Origin: Anaerococcus vaginalis ATCC 51170 | GTDB lineage: Bacteria; Bacillota; Clostridia; Tissierellales; Peptoniphilaceae | DNA length: 64,000 nt | Reading direction: 5' to 3' | Assembly (NCBI RefSeq): GCF_000163295.1 | Contig: NZ_GG700527.1 | Span: 1,190,939 to 1,254,938, forward strand | In this document: positions 26,245 to 35,574 of the stretch, piece by piece | Layout: each line of letters starts with the position of its first letter | Numbering within the stretch: the first letter of the stretch is position 1 | The notes under the pieces: model-generated | Databases searched by the model: none | The model's input: the letters and a program-made list of their open reading frames with translations, nothing else | Told to the model about the DNA's origin: nothing | Translations under genes and position numbers: made by a program

Positions 26245-27018
26245 CTATTCCTCCTTCAAAATTATTTTATTTACACTTTTAAATTTTTTATCTGCCAAAT
26301 TCAAACACCTATCTCCAAGCAATGTCTTATTTTCATATAAAATATCTATATATTTTTTAGGACTTTCATATTCAATAGGAAAAAATTCCGCCTTTTCTAA
26401 ATCAACAAGGATAAGGCTTGATTTTGGACAAAGATGAAAGGTAAATGGATTTTCTTTTTGCAAAATTCTTATTTCTTTTAAAAATTTAAGCAAAAAATCA
26501 TCCACATAATTTTCTACTTCTCTTGGTCCAAATAATTTTATATCCAAAATGCTTTCAGCAAAACTAAAAATTGTAATTCCCATCTCTTGCATTTTCTTAA
26601 TATATTCAAGATAAATTTCAATAAATTCATCGTAGAGAAAAATCAAATTTTCCCTATTTTTTCTCATAGCCCTCATTATCTTTTCTATTCCCAAAAGATT
26701 ATCCAAAATAGCAAGAGGCCCTCTCATTTCAATTACAGTTTTTTTATTATCAATAATTTCTATGGATTTAACCATTGCCTTGTATTCTTCTTTTTCATAA
26801 TTCATTTCAAGTTTCACATCTTGAATTTTTTCAAAAATCGGATTTGCCTTGATTCCATTTTCAAATTCAACTCCCAAACAAAGAGAAATCATAGGAAGAA
26901 GTGGCAAGGAAATAAATTTTTCTCCACAAGCATAATCTGCCATTTTATTTGGATTTAATAAAATATCATAGCTAATAGGTTTTTGTGGATTGTCGATACA
27001 TTTATAAGATCTAATCAT
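26245..27018 (-). CDS. Short, divergent UroD-superfamily protein
   Basis: 257-aa protein with reduced UroD-like fold: LLPMISLCLGVEFENGI, MRGPLAILDNLLGIEKIMRAMRKNRENLIFLYDEF and LFGPREVENYVDDFLLKFL follow the order of the paralogues. It has H195-x-C197 (FHLCPK) and C238 (GDRC) as possible zinc ligands, 41 residues apart rather than the roughly 80 in the longer copies, so about 110 residues are missing in total. It is the promoter-proximal gene and may be the partner that accepts or donates the methyl group; this is inference. Start at 27018 follows GGAGAGGGATTTT. Confidence 0.65.
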   Translation of the reverse strand: MIRSYKCIDNPQKPISYDILLNPNKMADYACGEKFISLPLLPMISLCLGVEFENGIKANPIFEKIQDVKLEMNYEKEEYKAMVKSIEIIDNKKTVIEMRGPLAILDNLLGIEKIMRAMRKNRENLIFLYDEFIEIYLEYIKKMQEMGITIFSFAESILDIKLFGPREVENYVDDFLLKFLKEIRILQKENPFTFHLCPKSSLILVDLEKAEFFPIEYESPKKYIDILYENKTLLGDRCLNLADKKFKSVNKIILKEE

Positions 27019-27062
27019 AAAATCCCTCTCCAAAATCTGCACAAATTATTAAAAACAAAAAA

Positions 27063-27115
27063 ATTAATGACTAAAATAGTTTCAAAATTTGATTTTAACT
27101 AAAATAATCATTAAT
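27063..27115 (-). promoter_or_regulatory. Possible attenuator-like hairpin in corrinoid-operon 5' UTR
   Basis: On the minus strand ATTAATGA (27108-27115) pairs exactly with TCATTAAT (27063-27070) around an AGTT/AACT inner stem and is followed by TT-rich sequence (T7-G-T5). It sits in the ~135-base leader of the corrinoid operon. The stem is AT-rich and may be weak. No B12-box typical of cobalamin riboswitches was found. Confidence 0.3.
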
Positions 27116-27159
27116 CACATACTACATACCTAATTTAAAATTTAGATATTATTTATATT

Positions 27160-27188
27160 AATTTATCATTTAGGAAAACATTTGTCAA
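27160..27188 (-). promoter_or_regulatory. Promoter of the corrinoid operon
   Basis: TTGACA (27183-27188), 17-base spacer, TAAATT (27160-27165). Predicted start near 27153, leaving a leader of about 135 bases before the first gene. Confidence 0.7.
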
Positions 27189-27234
27189 GTTGATGGCTTT
27201 AAATTGATTTTTTAAAAATAAATTTTCACAAAAA

Positions 27235-27268
27235 AATTCTCCCTCTTAATTTTAATAGGGAGAATTTA
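27235..27268 (-). terminator. Terminator of the aspartate operon
   Basis: AATTCTCCCT and AGGGAGAATT form a 10-bp stem followed by T7 on the minus strand, just after the malic enzyme gene. Confidence 0.85.
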
Positions 27269-27299
27269 ATTTATTTTTGCTTAAAATATTTAATTATTT

Positions 27300-28475
<1,176 letters not shown>

Positions 28476-28485
28476 TATTTTCTCC

Positions 28486-29844
28486 TTATACCATTTTTTC
28501 TGGTTTTACTATTTCATCAAATTCTTCATCGCTTAAATATTTTAATTCGTGACAAGCTTGTTTTAATGTTAAATTATTTTTATAAGCATATTTTGCAATT
28601 TTGCTTGCCTTATCGTATCCAATATGTGGAGATAAACTTGTTACAAGCATAAGAGAATTTTCTAAATTTTTTGCAATATTTTTTTCATTTGCAACAAGTC
28701 CTTCTAATAATTTTTCCCTAAAACATTTTAATGATTTAGACAAAAGTGTAATTGAATTGTCCATTGAATGAATTATCAAAGGCATGTATGTGTTTAGCTG
28801 TAATTGGCCTTGAGTGTTTGCCATTGAAATTGCAAAATCATTTGCCATTATTTTTATACAAACCATAGTAATTGATTCAACTTGAGTTGGATTTACTTTT
28901 CCAGGCATAATTGATGAGCCTGGTTCGTTTGCAGGAATTATTAACTCACTTATTCCACATCTTGGCCCACAAGATAAAAATCTTATATCATTTGCAATTT
29001 TATAAAGATCTGTCGCAAGAGCTTTTATTGTTCCGTGAACATTTACAAGAGCAGATTTTGATGATAATTGGTAAAATTTATTCTCATCTGATTTAAATTC
29101 AAAACCATAAAAATCTGAAAGCTCTTTTGCCATTTCATTACCAAATTCTTTTTTTGCATTTATTCCTGTTCCAACAGCAGTACCACCTATAGCAAGGTAG
29201 GTCAATTCTTCTTTTACTTCTTTTAAAACTTTCAAATCTCTTTCAAGGCACACTCGCCAAGCAGAAATTTCTTGAGAAAGTTTTAAAGGAGTTGCATCTT
29301 GAAGATGAGTTCTTCCTGTTTTTATTATATTTTTATTTTCATCTTCCAATTTTTTAATTGCATCAATTGTTTTTGGTAATTCTTCTAATAATTTTTCTGA
29401 TAAATTTTTATAAGTTGAAAGATGCATTGCTGTTGGGAAAACATCATTTGAAGATTGGCTCATATTTACATGGTCGTTTGGATGAATTATTTTTTCATTT
29501 TCATTTGCAATATGGCTTATAACTTCATTGACATTCATATTCGTTTGAGTGCCAGAGCCTGTTTGCCAAACTGTTAATGGAAATTCATTGTCGAATTCTC
29601 CCTTTAAAATTCTATCGCAAGCTTTTACAATCAATTCTTTTTTATTATCATCTAATTTTTTTTCTTTATTATTTACAATAGCAGCACATCTTTTTATACT
29701 TGCTATTGCCATAATTTGAGAATGTGGCATTTTTTCAACTTCTTGAGGAAAATTTTCTAAGGATCTTTCAGTTTGTGCTCCCCAAAAATGATTAGCTGGA
29801 ACATTTACTATCCCTAGAGAATCTTCTTCTTGTCTGTATTTCAT
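28486..29844 (-). CDS. fumC: Class II fumarate hydratase
   Basis: 452-aa class II fumarase. The superfamily signature GSSIMPGKVNPTQVESITM carries the catalytic Ser, with TGSGTQTNMNVNEV, HPNDHVNMSQSSND and GRTHLQDATPL. The NPTQ variant and MANTQGQLQLNTYMPL distinguish FumC from the aspartase at 32831 (NPVIPE). It hydrates fumarate to malate between AspA and malic enzyme. It lies 14 bases after the LysR gene. Confidence 0.95.
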   Translation of the reverse strand: MKYRQEEDSLGIVNVPANHFWGAQTERSLENFPQEVEKMPHSQIMAIASIKRCAAIVNNKEKKLDDNKKELIVKACDRILKGEFDNEFPLTVWQTGSGTQTNMNVNEVISHIANENEKIIHPNDHVNMSQSSNDVFPTAMHLSTYKNLSEKLLEELPKTIDAIKKLEDENKNIIKTGRTHLQDATPLKLSQEISAWRVCLERDLKVLKEVKEELTYLAIGGTAVGTGINAKKEFGNEMAKELSDFYGFEFKSDENKFYQLSSKSALVNVHGTIKALATDLYKIANDIRFLSCGPRCGISELIIPANEPGSSIMPGKVNPTQVESITMVCIKIMANDFAISMANTQGQLQLNTYMPLIIHSMDNSITLLSKSLKCFREKLLEGLVANEKNIAKNLENSLMLVTSLSPHIGYDKASKIAKYAYKNNLTLKQACHELKYLSDEEFDEIVKPEKMV

Positions 29845-29858
29845 TTTTTACCTCGATT

Positions 29859-30767
29859 TTAAAATTCTTCTTTAGCGTATCTTTTTAACCTATCTATAAA
29901 TATTTTTGCAATAGTTTTTAATTTGTGATTTTTGGAATAATTTATCATAGTAGTTCTTGATGATAAGCCTTCTTTTAATTTGAAATATATAAGGTCATCC
30001 TTCTTTTCTTTTAGCATTTTTTCAGGCAAAATGGCAAGGCCCATATTTTCTCTTACACATTTTTCAGCTATAAAGATTGAATCTGTTTCTAAAACCGTAT
30101 TTAAAGAATTTTCTGTAAATTTATCAAGCTCTTGGTATTGCAAAATAAGATTTTGTCCTTTTTTCATTCTTATAATATTTTGCCCTGCAAGTTTTTTGGC
30201 ACTAATTGTTTTTACTTTTCCTTTGCCTGACAAATCATTTTTTAATTTATTTTCTTTTGACATAGCCAAATATACATCTTCTCTATAAAGATTTATGCTT
30301 TCCAAATCATCAAACATATCAGTTTCATAAGTTATTGAAAAATCACACAAACCATTTAGGGCAAAAGTGTTTAACTGATTAGTTTTAGCTTCTAATAAAT
30401 TTATTTTTATTCCTGGATAATCTTCATTAAAATCTTTTAAAACTTTTGATAGAAAAAAATAAGTTTGATAATCGGTAGAACCAATTGATAGCTCTCCGAT
30501 TTTTAACTTATTTATTTCTTCAATTTTTAAAAGAGTATTTTCTTTTAATTTTTCTATATCTTCAAGGGACTTTTTATAAATTATGCCAGCCTCAGTAAGT
30601 TTTATAGGTTTAAAATCCCTATTAAATATTTCAACTCCCAATTTTTTCTCAATCCTAATTATGTGTTGGCTTAAAGCTGATTGGGAAATATAAATTTTTT
30701 TTGAGGCTGCAGTAATAGAACCATATTTTAAAATAGCTCTAATATATTCCAAGTCCATCTCTGACAT
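29859..30767 (-). CDS. LysR-family transcriptional regulator
   Basis: 302-aa LysR regulator. The N-terminal wHTH is LEYIRAILKYGSITAASKKIYISQSALSQHIIRIEKKLGVEIFNR, and the effector domain starts near residue 90 (IGELSIGSTDYQTYF). It lies inside the aspartate operon rather than divergent from it, so autoregulation of the whole operon is likely (inference). The effector could be aspartate, fumarate or malate. It starts 8 bases after the racemase gene. Confidence 0.9.
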   Translation of the reverse strand: MSEMDLEYIRAILKYGSITAASKKIYISQSALSQHIIRIEKKLGVEIFNRDFKPIKLTEAGIIYKKSLEDIEKLKENTLLKIEEINKLKIGELSIGSTDYQTYFFLSKVLKDFNEDYPGIKINLLEAKTNQLNTFALNGLCDFSITYETDMFDDLESINLYREDVYLAMSKENKLKNDLSGKGKVKTISAKKLAGQNIIRMKKGQNLILQYQELDKFTENSLNTVLETDSIFIAEKCVRENMGLAILPEKMLKEKKDDLIYFKLKEGLSSRTTMINYSKNHKLKTIAKIFIDRLKRYAKEEF

Positions 30768-30775
30768 ATTTGCTC

Positions 30776-31492
30776 CTAAATGTCTATATTTTTTTGAAGT
30801 TTAAGTCCTAACTTCAAACTCTCATTTACCAATTCTTTTTCACTATCTATTAATGGATAAAGATTTGAATTTTCATCTTTGCTATTTATATATGAAGCTT
30901 CTGTGCATCCTATAATTATATAATCGCATCCTTGATCCATCATTTCTTTCAAAGTGTTGTGGTATCTTTCAAAATTAATTGTCCCTTTTTCTTTTACATC
31001 ACCATAAAGACATTCATTTATATTATCTTGAATTTTTCTTGATGAAACGAAAGCCTTATGAGAACATCTTTCTATTATGTTATTAAATAATTTACTTTTT
31101 ATCGTTCCTTCTGTTGCAAAAATTCCAATTGTAGAAGGCTTTTTGATTTTATTTAATTTATTTTCAACAAGCTCAATCATATTTATGATTGGTTTTTTTG
31201 TTAATTTTTGTAAATCATCATAGAAAAAATGTGCTGTGTTACAAGTAATCACGTAAAAATCTGGATTTAATTTATCAACACTTTCTATATCTTCTTTTAG
31301 AAAATCAAATGGATTTTCTTTTGATTTTTTTAATATAAAGGAAGTCCTATCAGGAATTGTGGCGTGATTTACCACCAAATAATTTAAATATTCTTGATCT
31401 GAGCTTGGCTTATAAGCTTCATTTAAATCATTTAAAAAATTTGTTGTAGCCAAAGTTCCCATTCCTCCCAAAATCACAAAGAAATTTTTCAT
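30776..31492 (-). CDS. Aspartate/glutamate racemase family protein
   Basis: 238-aa Asp/Glu racemase superfamily member. Twin catalytic cysteines lie in VITCNTAHFFYDDL (about residue 83) and IIIGCTEASYI (about 194), both in the family context (CNTxH and GCTE). LGGMGTLATTNFLNDL is the N-terminal motif of aspartate racemases. It would feed D-aspartate into the AspA pathway or make D-Asp for cell wall use. Lies between the dicarboxylate transporter and LysR, 2 bases after the transporter. Confidence 0.9.
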   Translation of the reverse strand: MKNFFVILGGMGTLATTNFLNDLNEAYKPSSDQEYLNYLVVNHATIPDRTSFILKKSKENPFDFLKEDIESVDKLNPDFYVITCNTAHFFYDDLQKLTKKPIINMIELVENKLNKIKKPSTIGIFATEGTIKSKLFNNIIERCSHKAFVSSRKIQDNINECLYGDVKEKGTINFERYHNTLKEMMDQGCDYIIIGCTEASYINSKDENSNLYPLIDSEKELVNESLKLGLKLQKNIDI

Positions 31493-31494
31493 AA

Positions 31495-32799
31495 TTAAAA
31501 ATCAACCTCTTCCATTTCTGGTTTTTCATCAGATAAATATCTATTTTTATCTAATAAGTTTTCTTTAGTTGCAGAAACAAATGTTGACACAACATCTCCT
31601 GTTACGTTAAGTGCTGTTCTAAACATATCTACAATTCTTTCAACACTCATAATTAAGCTTACGCCTTCTACTGGAAGACCTACTGATGAAAGAACCATTG
31701 ATAGCATTATCATTCCACTTCCTGGAACTCCTGCTGTACCAATTGATGATAAAACCGCTGTTAATACTACTGTAACTAAATTTCCAAATGTCAAATCTAT
31801 TCCATAAGCATTTGCTATAAATATTACTGCGCATCCTTGGTATATTGCTGTACCATTCATGTTGATTGTCGCTCCTAGTGGAATTGTAAATGATGAAATT
31901 TCTCTAGGAACTCCAAGTGTATCACATGATGAAAGTGTTAATGGTATTGTTGCATTTGATGATGCTGATGAAAAAGCAAAGGTATAAACTGGGAATACTT
32001 TTTTCAAAAAATGACTAGGACTTGTCTTTGATGTAATTACAATTAATGGAATGTAAGCTAAAACTACCAATATTACCATTGAGCTTAATACTGATCCCAA
32101 AAATGTAAGAAGTGGTCCTACTATGCCAAGTCCAATATCTGTAAATGTTCTTGCTATTAGAGCAAATACTCCGATTGGAGCAGCTTTCATAACTAAAGCT
32201 GTAACTTTCATCATAAAATCATTGCCAACATTCATAAAATCTTCTAATAATTTTAATTCTTGACCAAATCTTCCTATAACTATACCAGACAAAAATGCCC
32301 AGAAAATTACTTGGAGCATATCTCCGTTTGCCAAAGATTCTATAGGATTTTTTGGAATTATATTTACCAAAGTTTCAATTAGTGTTGGGGCTTCTTTCGC
32401 ATCTGCTGTTGGTGCTGCTGATTTTGTAGCCTCAGCAAGATTCATTCCAACGCCTGGTTTTAATAATTTTGCTATGAATAAGGCTATGGCAATTGCAAGT
32501 GCAGTAGTTATCAAATATAAAACAAGAGTTCTTATAGCAACTCTTCCAAATTGTGAAACATCTCTCATTTGCATAACGCCAGTACCAATTGAGAAAAATA
32601 CAAGTGGTACTACAAGCATTTGTAATAATCTAACAAAGCCTTGACCAAATAAGAAAAATACTCCATCAATCAAAACAGATTTTTTAAAAAATCCGTCGGG
32701 TACTATATAATGAAGTCCTATACCTACTACAAGACCAATGAGCATTGACAATAATATTTTTTTAGTTGCGCTCATTTTTTTATTTTCATTTGTAGTCAT
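31495..32799 (-). CDS. Dicarboxylate/amino acid:cation symporter (DAACS)
   Basis: 434-aa glutamate/aspartate transporter-homologue. Features: eight membrane segments, the hairpin serine-rich motif FAFSSASSNATIPLTL, the NMNGTAIYQGCAVIF segment on TM7, and the GTAGVPGSGMIMLSMVL hairpin 2. These match GltPh/GltT/DctA-type cation symporters. Its place beside aspartase and a racemase makes aspartate (L or D) or C4-dicarboxylate the likely substrate. Gap of 31 bases to aspA. Confidence 0.93.
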   Translation of the reverse strand: MTTNENKKMSATKKILLSMLIGLVVGIGLHYIVPDGFFKKSVLIDGVFFLFGQGFVRLLQMLVVPLVFFSIGTGVMQMRDVSQFGRVAIRTLVLYLITTALAIAIALFIAKLLKPGVGMNLAEATKSAAPTADAKEAPTLIETLVNIIPKNPIESLANGDMLQVIFWAFLSGIVIGRFGQELKLLEDFMNVGNDFMMKVTALVMKAAPIGVFALIARTFTDIGLGIVGPLLTFLGSVLSSMVILVVLAYIPLIVITSKTSPSHFLKKVFPVYTFAFSSASSNATIPLTLSSCDTLGVPREISSFTIPLGATINMNGTAIYQGCAVIFIANAYGIDLTFGNLVTVVLTAVLSSIGTAGVPGSGMIMLSMVLSSVGLPVEGVSLIMSVERIVDMFRTALNVTGDVVSTFVSATKENLLDKNRYLSDEKPEMEEVDF

Positions 32800-32830
32800 C
32801 TTATCCTCCTAATATTTATCATCTAAAAAT

Positions 32831-34249
32831 TTATTTTTCTTCCAATTTGTCCTCTTCTAAGATTCCAGGTGTAATCATTTTTTTGAAATCTAAAATCTTA
32901 TCGAGTTCATCTTCTCCTAATAATTTTTCTTCAAGAACAATTTCTCTTACAGTTTTTCCACTCTCTTGTGCCTTGTGTGCAATCTTACTTGATTTTTCAT
33001 ATCCAATATGTGGGGCAAGGGCTGTAACAAGTCCTACACATTGTTCAACTTCTTCTAATAATAATTCTTTATTAGCAGTTATACCATCAATACAATTAAC
33101 TCTTAATGTATAAATTGCACCCTTTAAAGCTCTTAATGATTCAAAAAGTTTATAAAATATTACAGGCTCAAAAGCATTAAGTTCAAGTTGTCCAGCTTCA
33201 ACTGCCATTGTAACAGTAGTATCATTTCCACAAACTGCAAAAGCAACTTGGCTTACAACTTCTGGGATTACAGGATTTACTTTTCCAGGCATTATTGAAG
33301 AACCTGCTTGTCTAACTGGTAAATTAATATCGCCAATTCCTGTTTGAGGACCTGAAGACATTAGTCTTAAATCGTTAGAAATTTTTGAAAGTGAAACCGC
33401 AAAAGTTTTTAAAATTGATGAAGCATATAAAAATCCGTCCAAATTTTGTGTGCCATCAACCAAATCTTCTGCTTGTTTTAAATCAAGACCTGTTACATCT
33501 TTTAAAACACCAACAATTTCTTTTACATAAGTTCTATCTGCATTAAGACCTGTTCCAATTGCAGTAGCTCCCAAATTTACATTTGATAATTCATCAATAG
33601 CTTTTTGAATTCTCTTATAATCTCTTTTAATTACAGAATGATAAGCATTAAATTCTTGACCTAAACTTATAGGAACAGCATCTTGCAATTGAGTACGACC
33701 CATTTTGTAAACATCTTTAAATTCATCCGCTTTTTTTTCAAAAGATTTTAAAAGTTTTTCACATTCATCTTTAAGTTCAATAAAATATCTAACAAGAGCA
33801 ATCTTTCCACTTGTTGGAATAACATCATTAGTTGATTGACCCTTATTTACATCATCATTTGGATGAACCTTATCGTAAACTCCAAGGCCTCCACCAAGTT
33901 TTTCATTTGCAATATTTGCAATAATTTCATTAGTATTCATGTTATAACTTGTTCCAGCTCCACCTTGAATTGGATCAACAATAAAATTATCCCTATATTC
34001 TCCAGCAAGAATTTTATCACAAGCATAAACAATAGCATCCTTTTGGTCTTTTGAAATTAAATCTAATTTTTCATTTTCAAAAGCTGCAGCCTTTTTAACT
34101 TCAACCATAGCATCCAAAAATTTATCATCAGCTTTAAGACCTGTTATTGGAAAATTTTCCTCAGCTCTTTTGGCATTTGCACCATAATAAGCATTTTCTA
34201 AAATATCCATTTCACCAACAGAATCATGTTCTCTACGAAACTTAGTCAT
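32831..34249 (-). CDS. aspA: Aspartate ammonia-lyase
   Basis: 472-aa aspartase: L-aspartate to fumarate plus ammonia. Superfamily signature GSSIMPGKVNPVIPEVV plus GGAGTSYNMNTNEI, HPNDDVNKGQSTND and GRTQLQDAVPISLGQEF; NPVIPE and VEAGQLELNAFEPV are typical of aspartases. First gene of the operon, so it is the most strongly expressed. An ATG at 34261 is inside the RBS; the chosen start follows TGGAGGAAATA. Confidence 0.95.
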   Translation of the reverse strand: MTKFRREHDSVGEMDILENAYYGANAKRAEENFPITGLKADDKFLDAMVEVKKAAAFENEKLDLISKDQKDAIVYACDKILAGEYRDNFIVDPIQGGAGTSYNMNTNEIIANIANEKLGGGLGVYDKVHPNDDVNKGQSTNDVIPTSGKIALVRYFIELKDECEKLLKSFEKKADEFKDVYKMGRTQLQDAVPISLGQEFNAYHSVIKRDYKRIQKAIDELSNVNLGATAIGTGLNADRTYVKEIVGVLKDVTGLDLKQAEDLVDGTQNLDGFLYASSILKTFAVSLSKISNDLRLMSSGPQTGIGDINLPVRQAGSSIMPGKVNPVIPEVVSQVAFAVCGNDTTVTMAVEAGQLELNAFEPVIFYKLFESLRALKGAIYTLRVNCIDGITANKELLLEEVEQCVGLVTALAPHIGYEKSSKIAHKAQESGKTVREIVLEEKLLGEDELDKILDFKKMITPGILEEDKLEEK

Positions 34250-34306
34250 TATTTCCTCCATTAATTCACTAAGCGATTTTCAATTTATAATTTCAAATCA
34301 CTTACA

Positions 34307-34336
34307 ATTATAATAAATATTAGTAGCTTTTTTCAA
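34307..34336 (-). promoter_or_regulatory. Promoter of the aspartate operon
   Basis: TTGAAA (34331-34336), 18-base spacer, TATAAT (34307-34312). It leaves a leader of about 50 bases. A second, weaker candidate (TATAAT 34342-34347) overlaps the cre-like box. Confidence 0.55.
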
Positions 34337-34347
34337 ATATAATTATA

Positions 34348-34363
34348 TAGAAAACGTTTTTAA
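34348..34363. promoter_or_regulatory. cre-like box upstream of aspA
   Basis: TAGAAAACGTTTTTAA matches the cre consensus WTGNAARCGNWWWCAW with two mismatches, just upstream of the -35 box. CcpA regulation of amino-acid fermentation would fit, but no ccpA gene is in view. Confidence 0.3.
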
Positions 34364-34647
34364 TAGTAAAATTATTAATTTATAATCGCAACCATAAGTC
34401 AAAACTTATAACATCTATATTTAAAGTGCTAGACTTCATAGAAATTTGAATTTTTTAAAAATTTTTTTCAAAAATACATTAAAAACAAAAATAAAAAAAC
34501 ATTTTCCTTTTAGATAAATTTATAACTATATATTTTCGTAAGTTGCTTATTAATTTTAAATTAAAACTCAACTCTTTCTAAAAATTTTATAAGAAAAATC
34601 AAAAAATATATTTTAAAAACGAAAATTTAAAAATAAACACAAAAAAA

Positions 34648-34665
34648 GCACTCGCTTTTGAGTGC
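34648..34665 (-). terminator. Terminator after tRNA-Leu
   Basis: GCACTC-AAAAGC-GAGTGC hairpin followed by T7 on the minus strand. Confidence 0.85.
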
Positions 34666-34672
34666 ATAAATT

Positions 34673-34762
34673 TGGTGCAGGATAGAAGATTTGAACTTCC
34701 ACGTCCTAAAATCGGACACAAGATCCTTAGTCTTGCGCGTCTGCCAATTCCGCCAATCCTGC
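34673..34762 (-). tRNA. tRNA-Leu (UAA)
   Basis: 90-base class II tRNA with encoded CCA. The acceptor arm GCAGGAT pairs with ATCCTGC. The D-loop has GGCAGACG, the anticodon stem CAAGA/TCTTG holds loop CTAAGGA with anticodon TAA (codon UUA), the long variable arm has TGTCCGATTTTAGGACG, and the T-arm has GTTCAAATC. A tRNA-Leu for UUA suits the AT-rich codon use. It has its own promoter (34775-34803). Confidence 0.95.
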
Positions 34763-34774
34763 GAGTACTTAAAT

Positions 34775-34803
34775 ATAATACCAAGTTCTAAATATATTGT
34801 CAA
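34775..34803 (-). promoter_or_regulatory. Promoter of tRNA-Leu
   Basis: TTGACA (34798-34803), 17-base spacer, TATTAT (34775-34780), thirteen bases upstream of the mature tRNA 5' end. Confidence 0.85.
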
Positions 34804-34846
34804 ATATTTATATTTTTATTTTGGGTATAAATTACTAGGAGGCTTT

Positions 34847-35554
34847 ATGAAAATTATTGCGCACAGGGGCTTTTCTTCCCTTTATCCAGAAAATACTATG
34901 CTTGCTTTTAAAAAAGCTTATGAAATGGGTGTTTATGCTATTGAACTTGATGTTCATTTATCAAAAAATAAGGAATTAATTATAATTCACGATGAAAAAA
35001 TTGATAGAACAAGTGATGGTTCTGGTTTTATAAAAGATCATAGCCTAGAAGAATTACAAAAATATTCTTTTTCTTACAATAAAAATTTTGAAAATATAAA
35101 AATTTCTGATATTGATGAATATTTCTCTTATTTTAAGGACAAGGATATTATTACAAATATTGAAGTAAAAACAAATGTGATTGAATATAAAAATATCGAA
35201 AAACTTTTGATGGGGAAAATTTATGCTTACGGCCTGGTCGATAAAATTATTATTTCTTCTTTTAATTTAAATTCTTTAAAAAGAATTAGAGAAATTGATA
35301 CTGAAATTCCCCTAGCCTATTTGACTAGCAAAAAAGTTGATAATATAAAAAGTATTTGCAAGGATTTAAATTTGCAATATTATCATCCAAAAAATACTGC
35401 CGTTAGTCAAAAAGAAATTATTGATTTAAAAAATATGGGAGTTTTGACTAATATTTGGTTTTCAAATAAAAAGGAAGATTATGAAAAATTAGAAATTTTA
35501 AATCCCAATGGAATCATCACAAATCATGTTGAAAAATTTATAAAAAAAATCTAG
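34847..35554 (+). CDS. Glycerophosphodiester phosphodiesterase
   Basis: 235-aa GDPD TIM-barrel enzyme that hydrolyses glycerophosphodiesters to glycerol-3-phosphate and an alcohol. Motifs: IAHRGFSSLYPENTMLAFKKA with the catalytic His and metal-binding Glu, AIELDVHLSKNKELIIIHDEKIDRTSDGSG, and ITNIEVKTN. No signal peptide, so cytosolic. The start follows AGGAGGCTTT; the in-frame ORF extending upstream runs through the tRNA gene and is not coding. Promoter region contains TTTTGGGTATAAA. Confidence 0.9.
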   Translation: MKIIAHRGFSSLYPENTMLAFKKAYEMGVYAIELDVHLSKNKELIIIHDEKIDRTSDGSGFIKDHSLEELQKYSFSYNKNFENIKISDIDEYFSYFKDKDIITNIEVKTNVIEYKNIEKLLMGKIYAYGLVDKIIISSFNLNSLKRIREIDTEIPLAYLTSKKVDNIKSICKDLNLQYYHPKNTAVSQKEIIDLKNMGVLTNIWFSNKKEDYEKLEILNPNGIITNHVEKFIKKI

Positions 35555-35574
35555 CAAAAACTGCTAGATTTTTT
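35546..35574. terminator. Bidirectional terminator, GDPD / double activase
   Basis: AAATCTAGCA and TGCTAGATTT arms separated by five to six bases, with T-runs on both strands; overlaps the stop codon of the minus-strand activase gene. Confidence 0.8.

Larger units (their letters stand above)
34262..34672. other. Gene-free stretch upstream of aspA
   Basis: About 410 bases of AT-rich DNA without a supportable ORF. It holds the aspA promoter, a second TATAAT (34342-34347), a cre-like box (34348-34363), a small inverted repeat ATAAGT-caaa-ACTTAT near 34394-34409 that could be a LysR-type site, and the tRNA-Leu terminator at 34648-34665. The rest shows nothing I can name. Confidence 0.6.

Noticed and set aside
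27019-27159. Cobalamin riboswitch before the corrinoid operon
   Set aside because: Looked for the GCCACTG-type B12 box and the surrounding junction on the minus strand; none was found, only an AT-rich hairpin.
34691-34846. 52-residue upstream extension of the GDPD
   Set aside because: The extension runs antisense through tRNA-Leu; the ATG at 34847 has a perfect AGGAGG and begins with the family motif.
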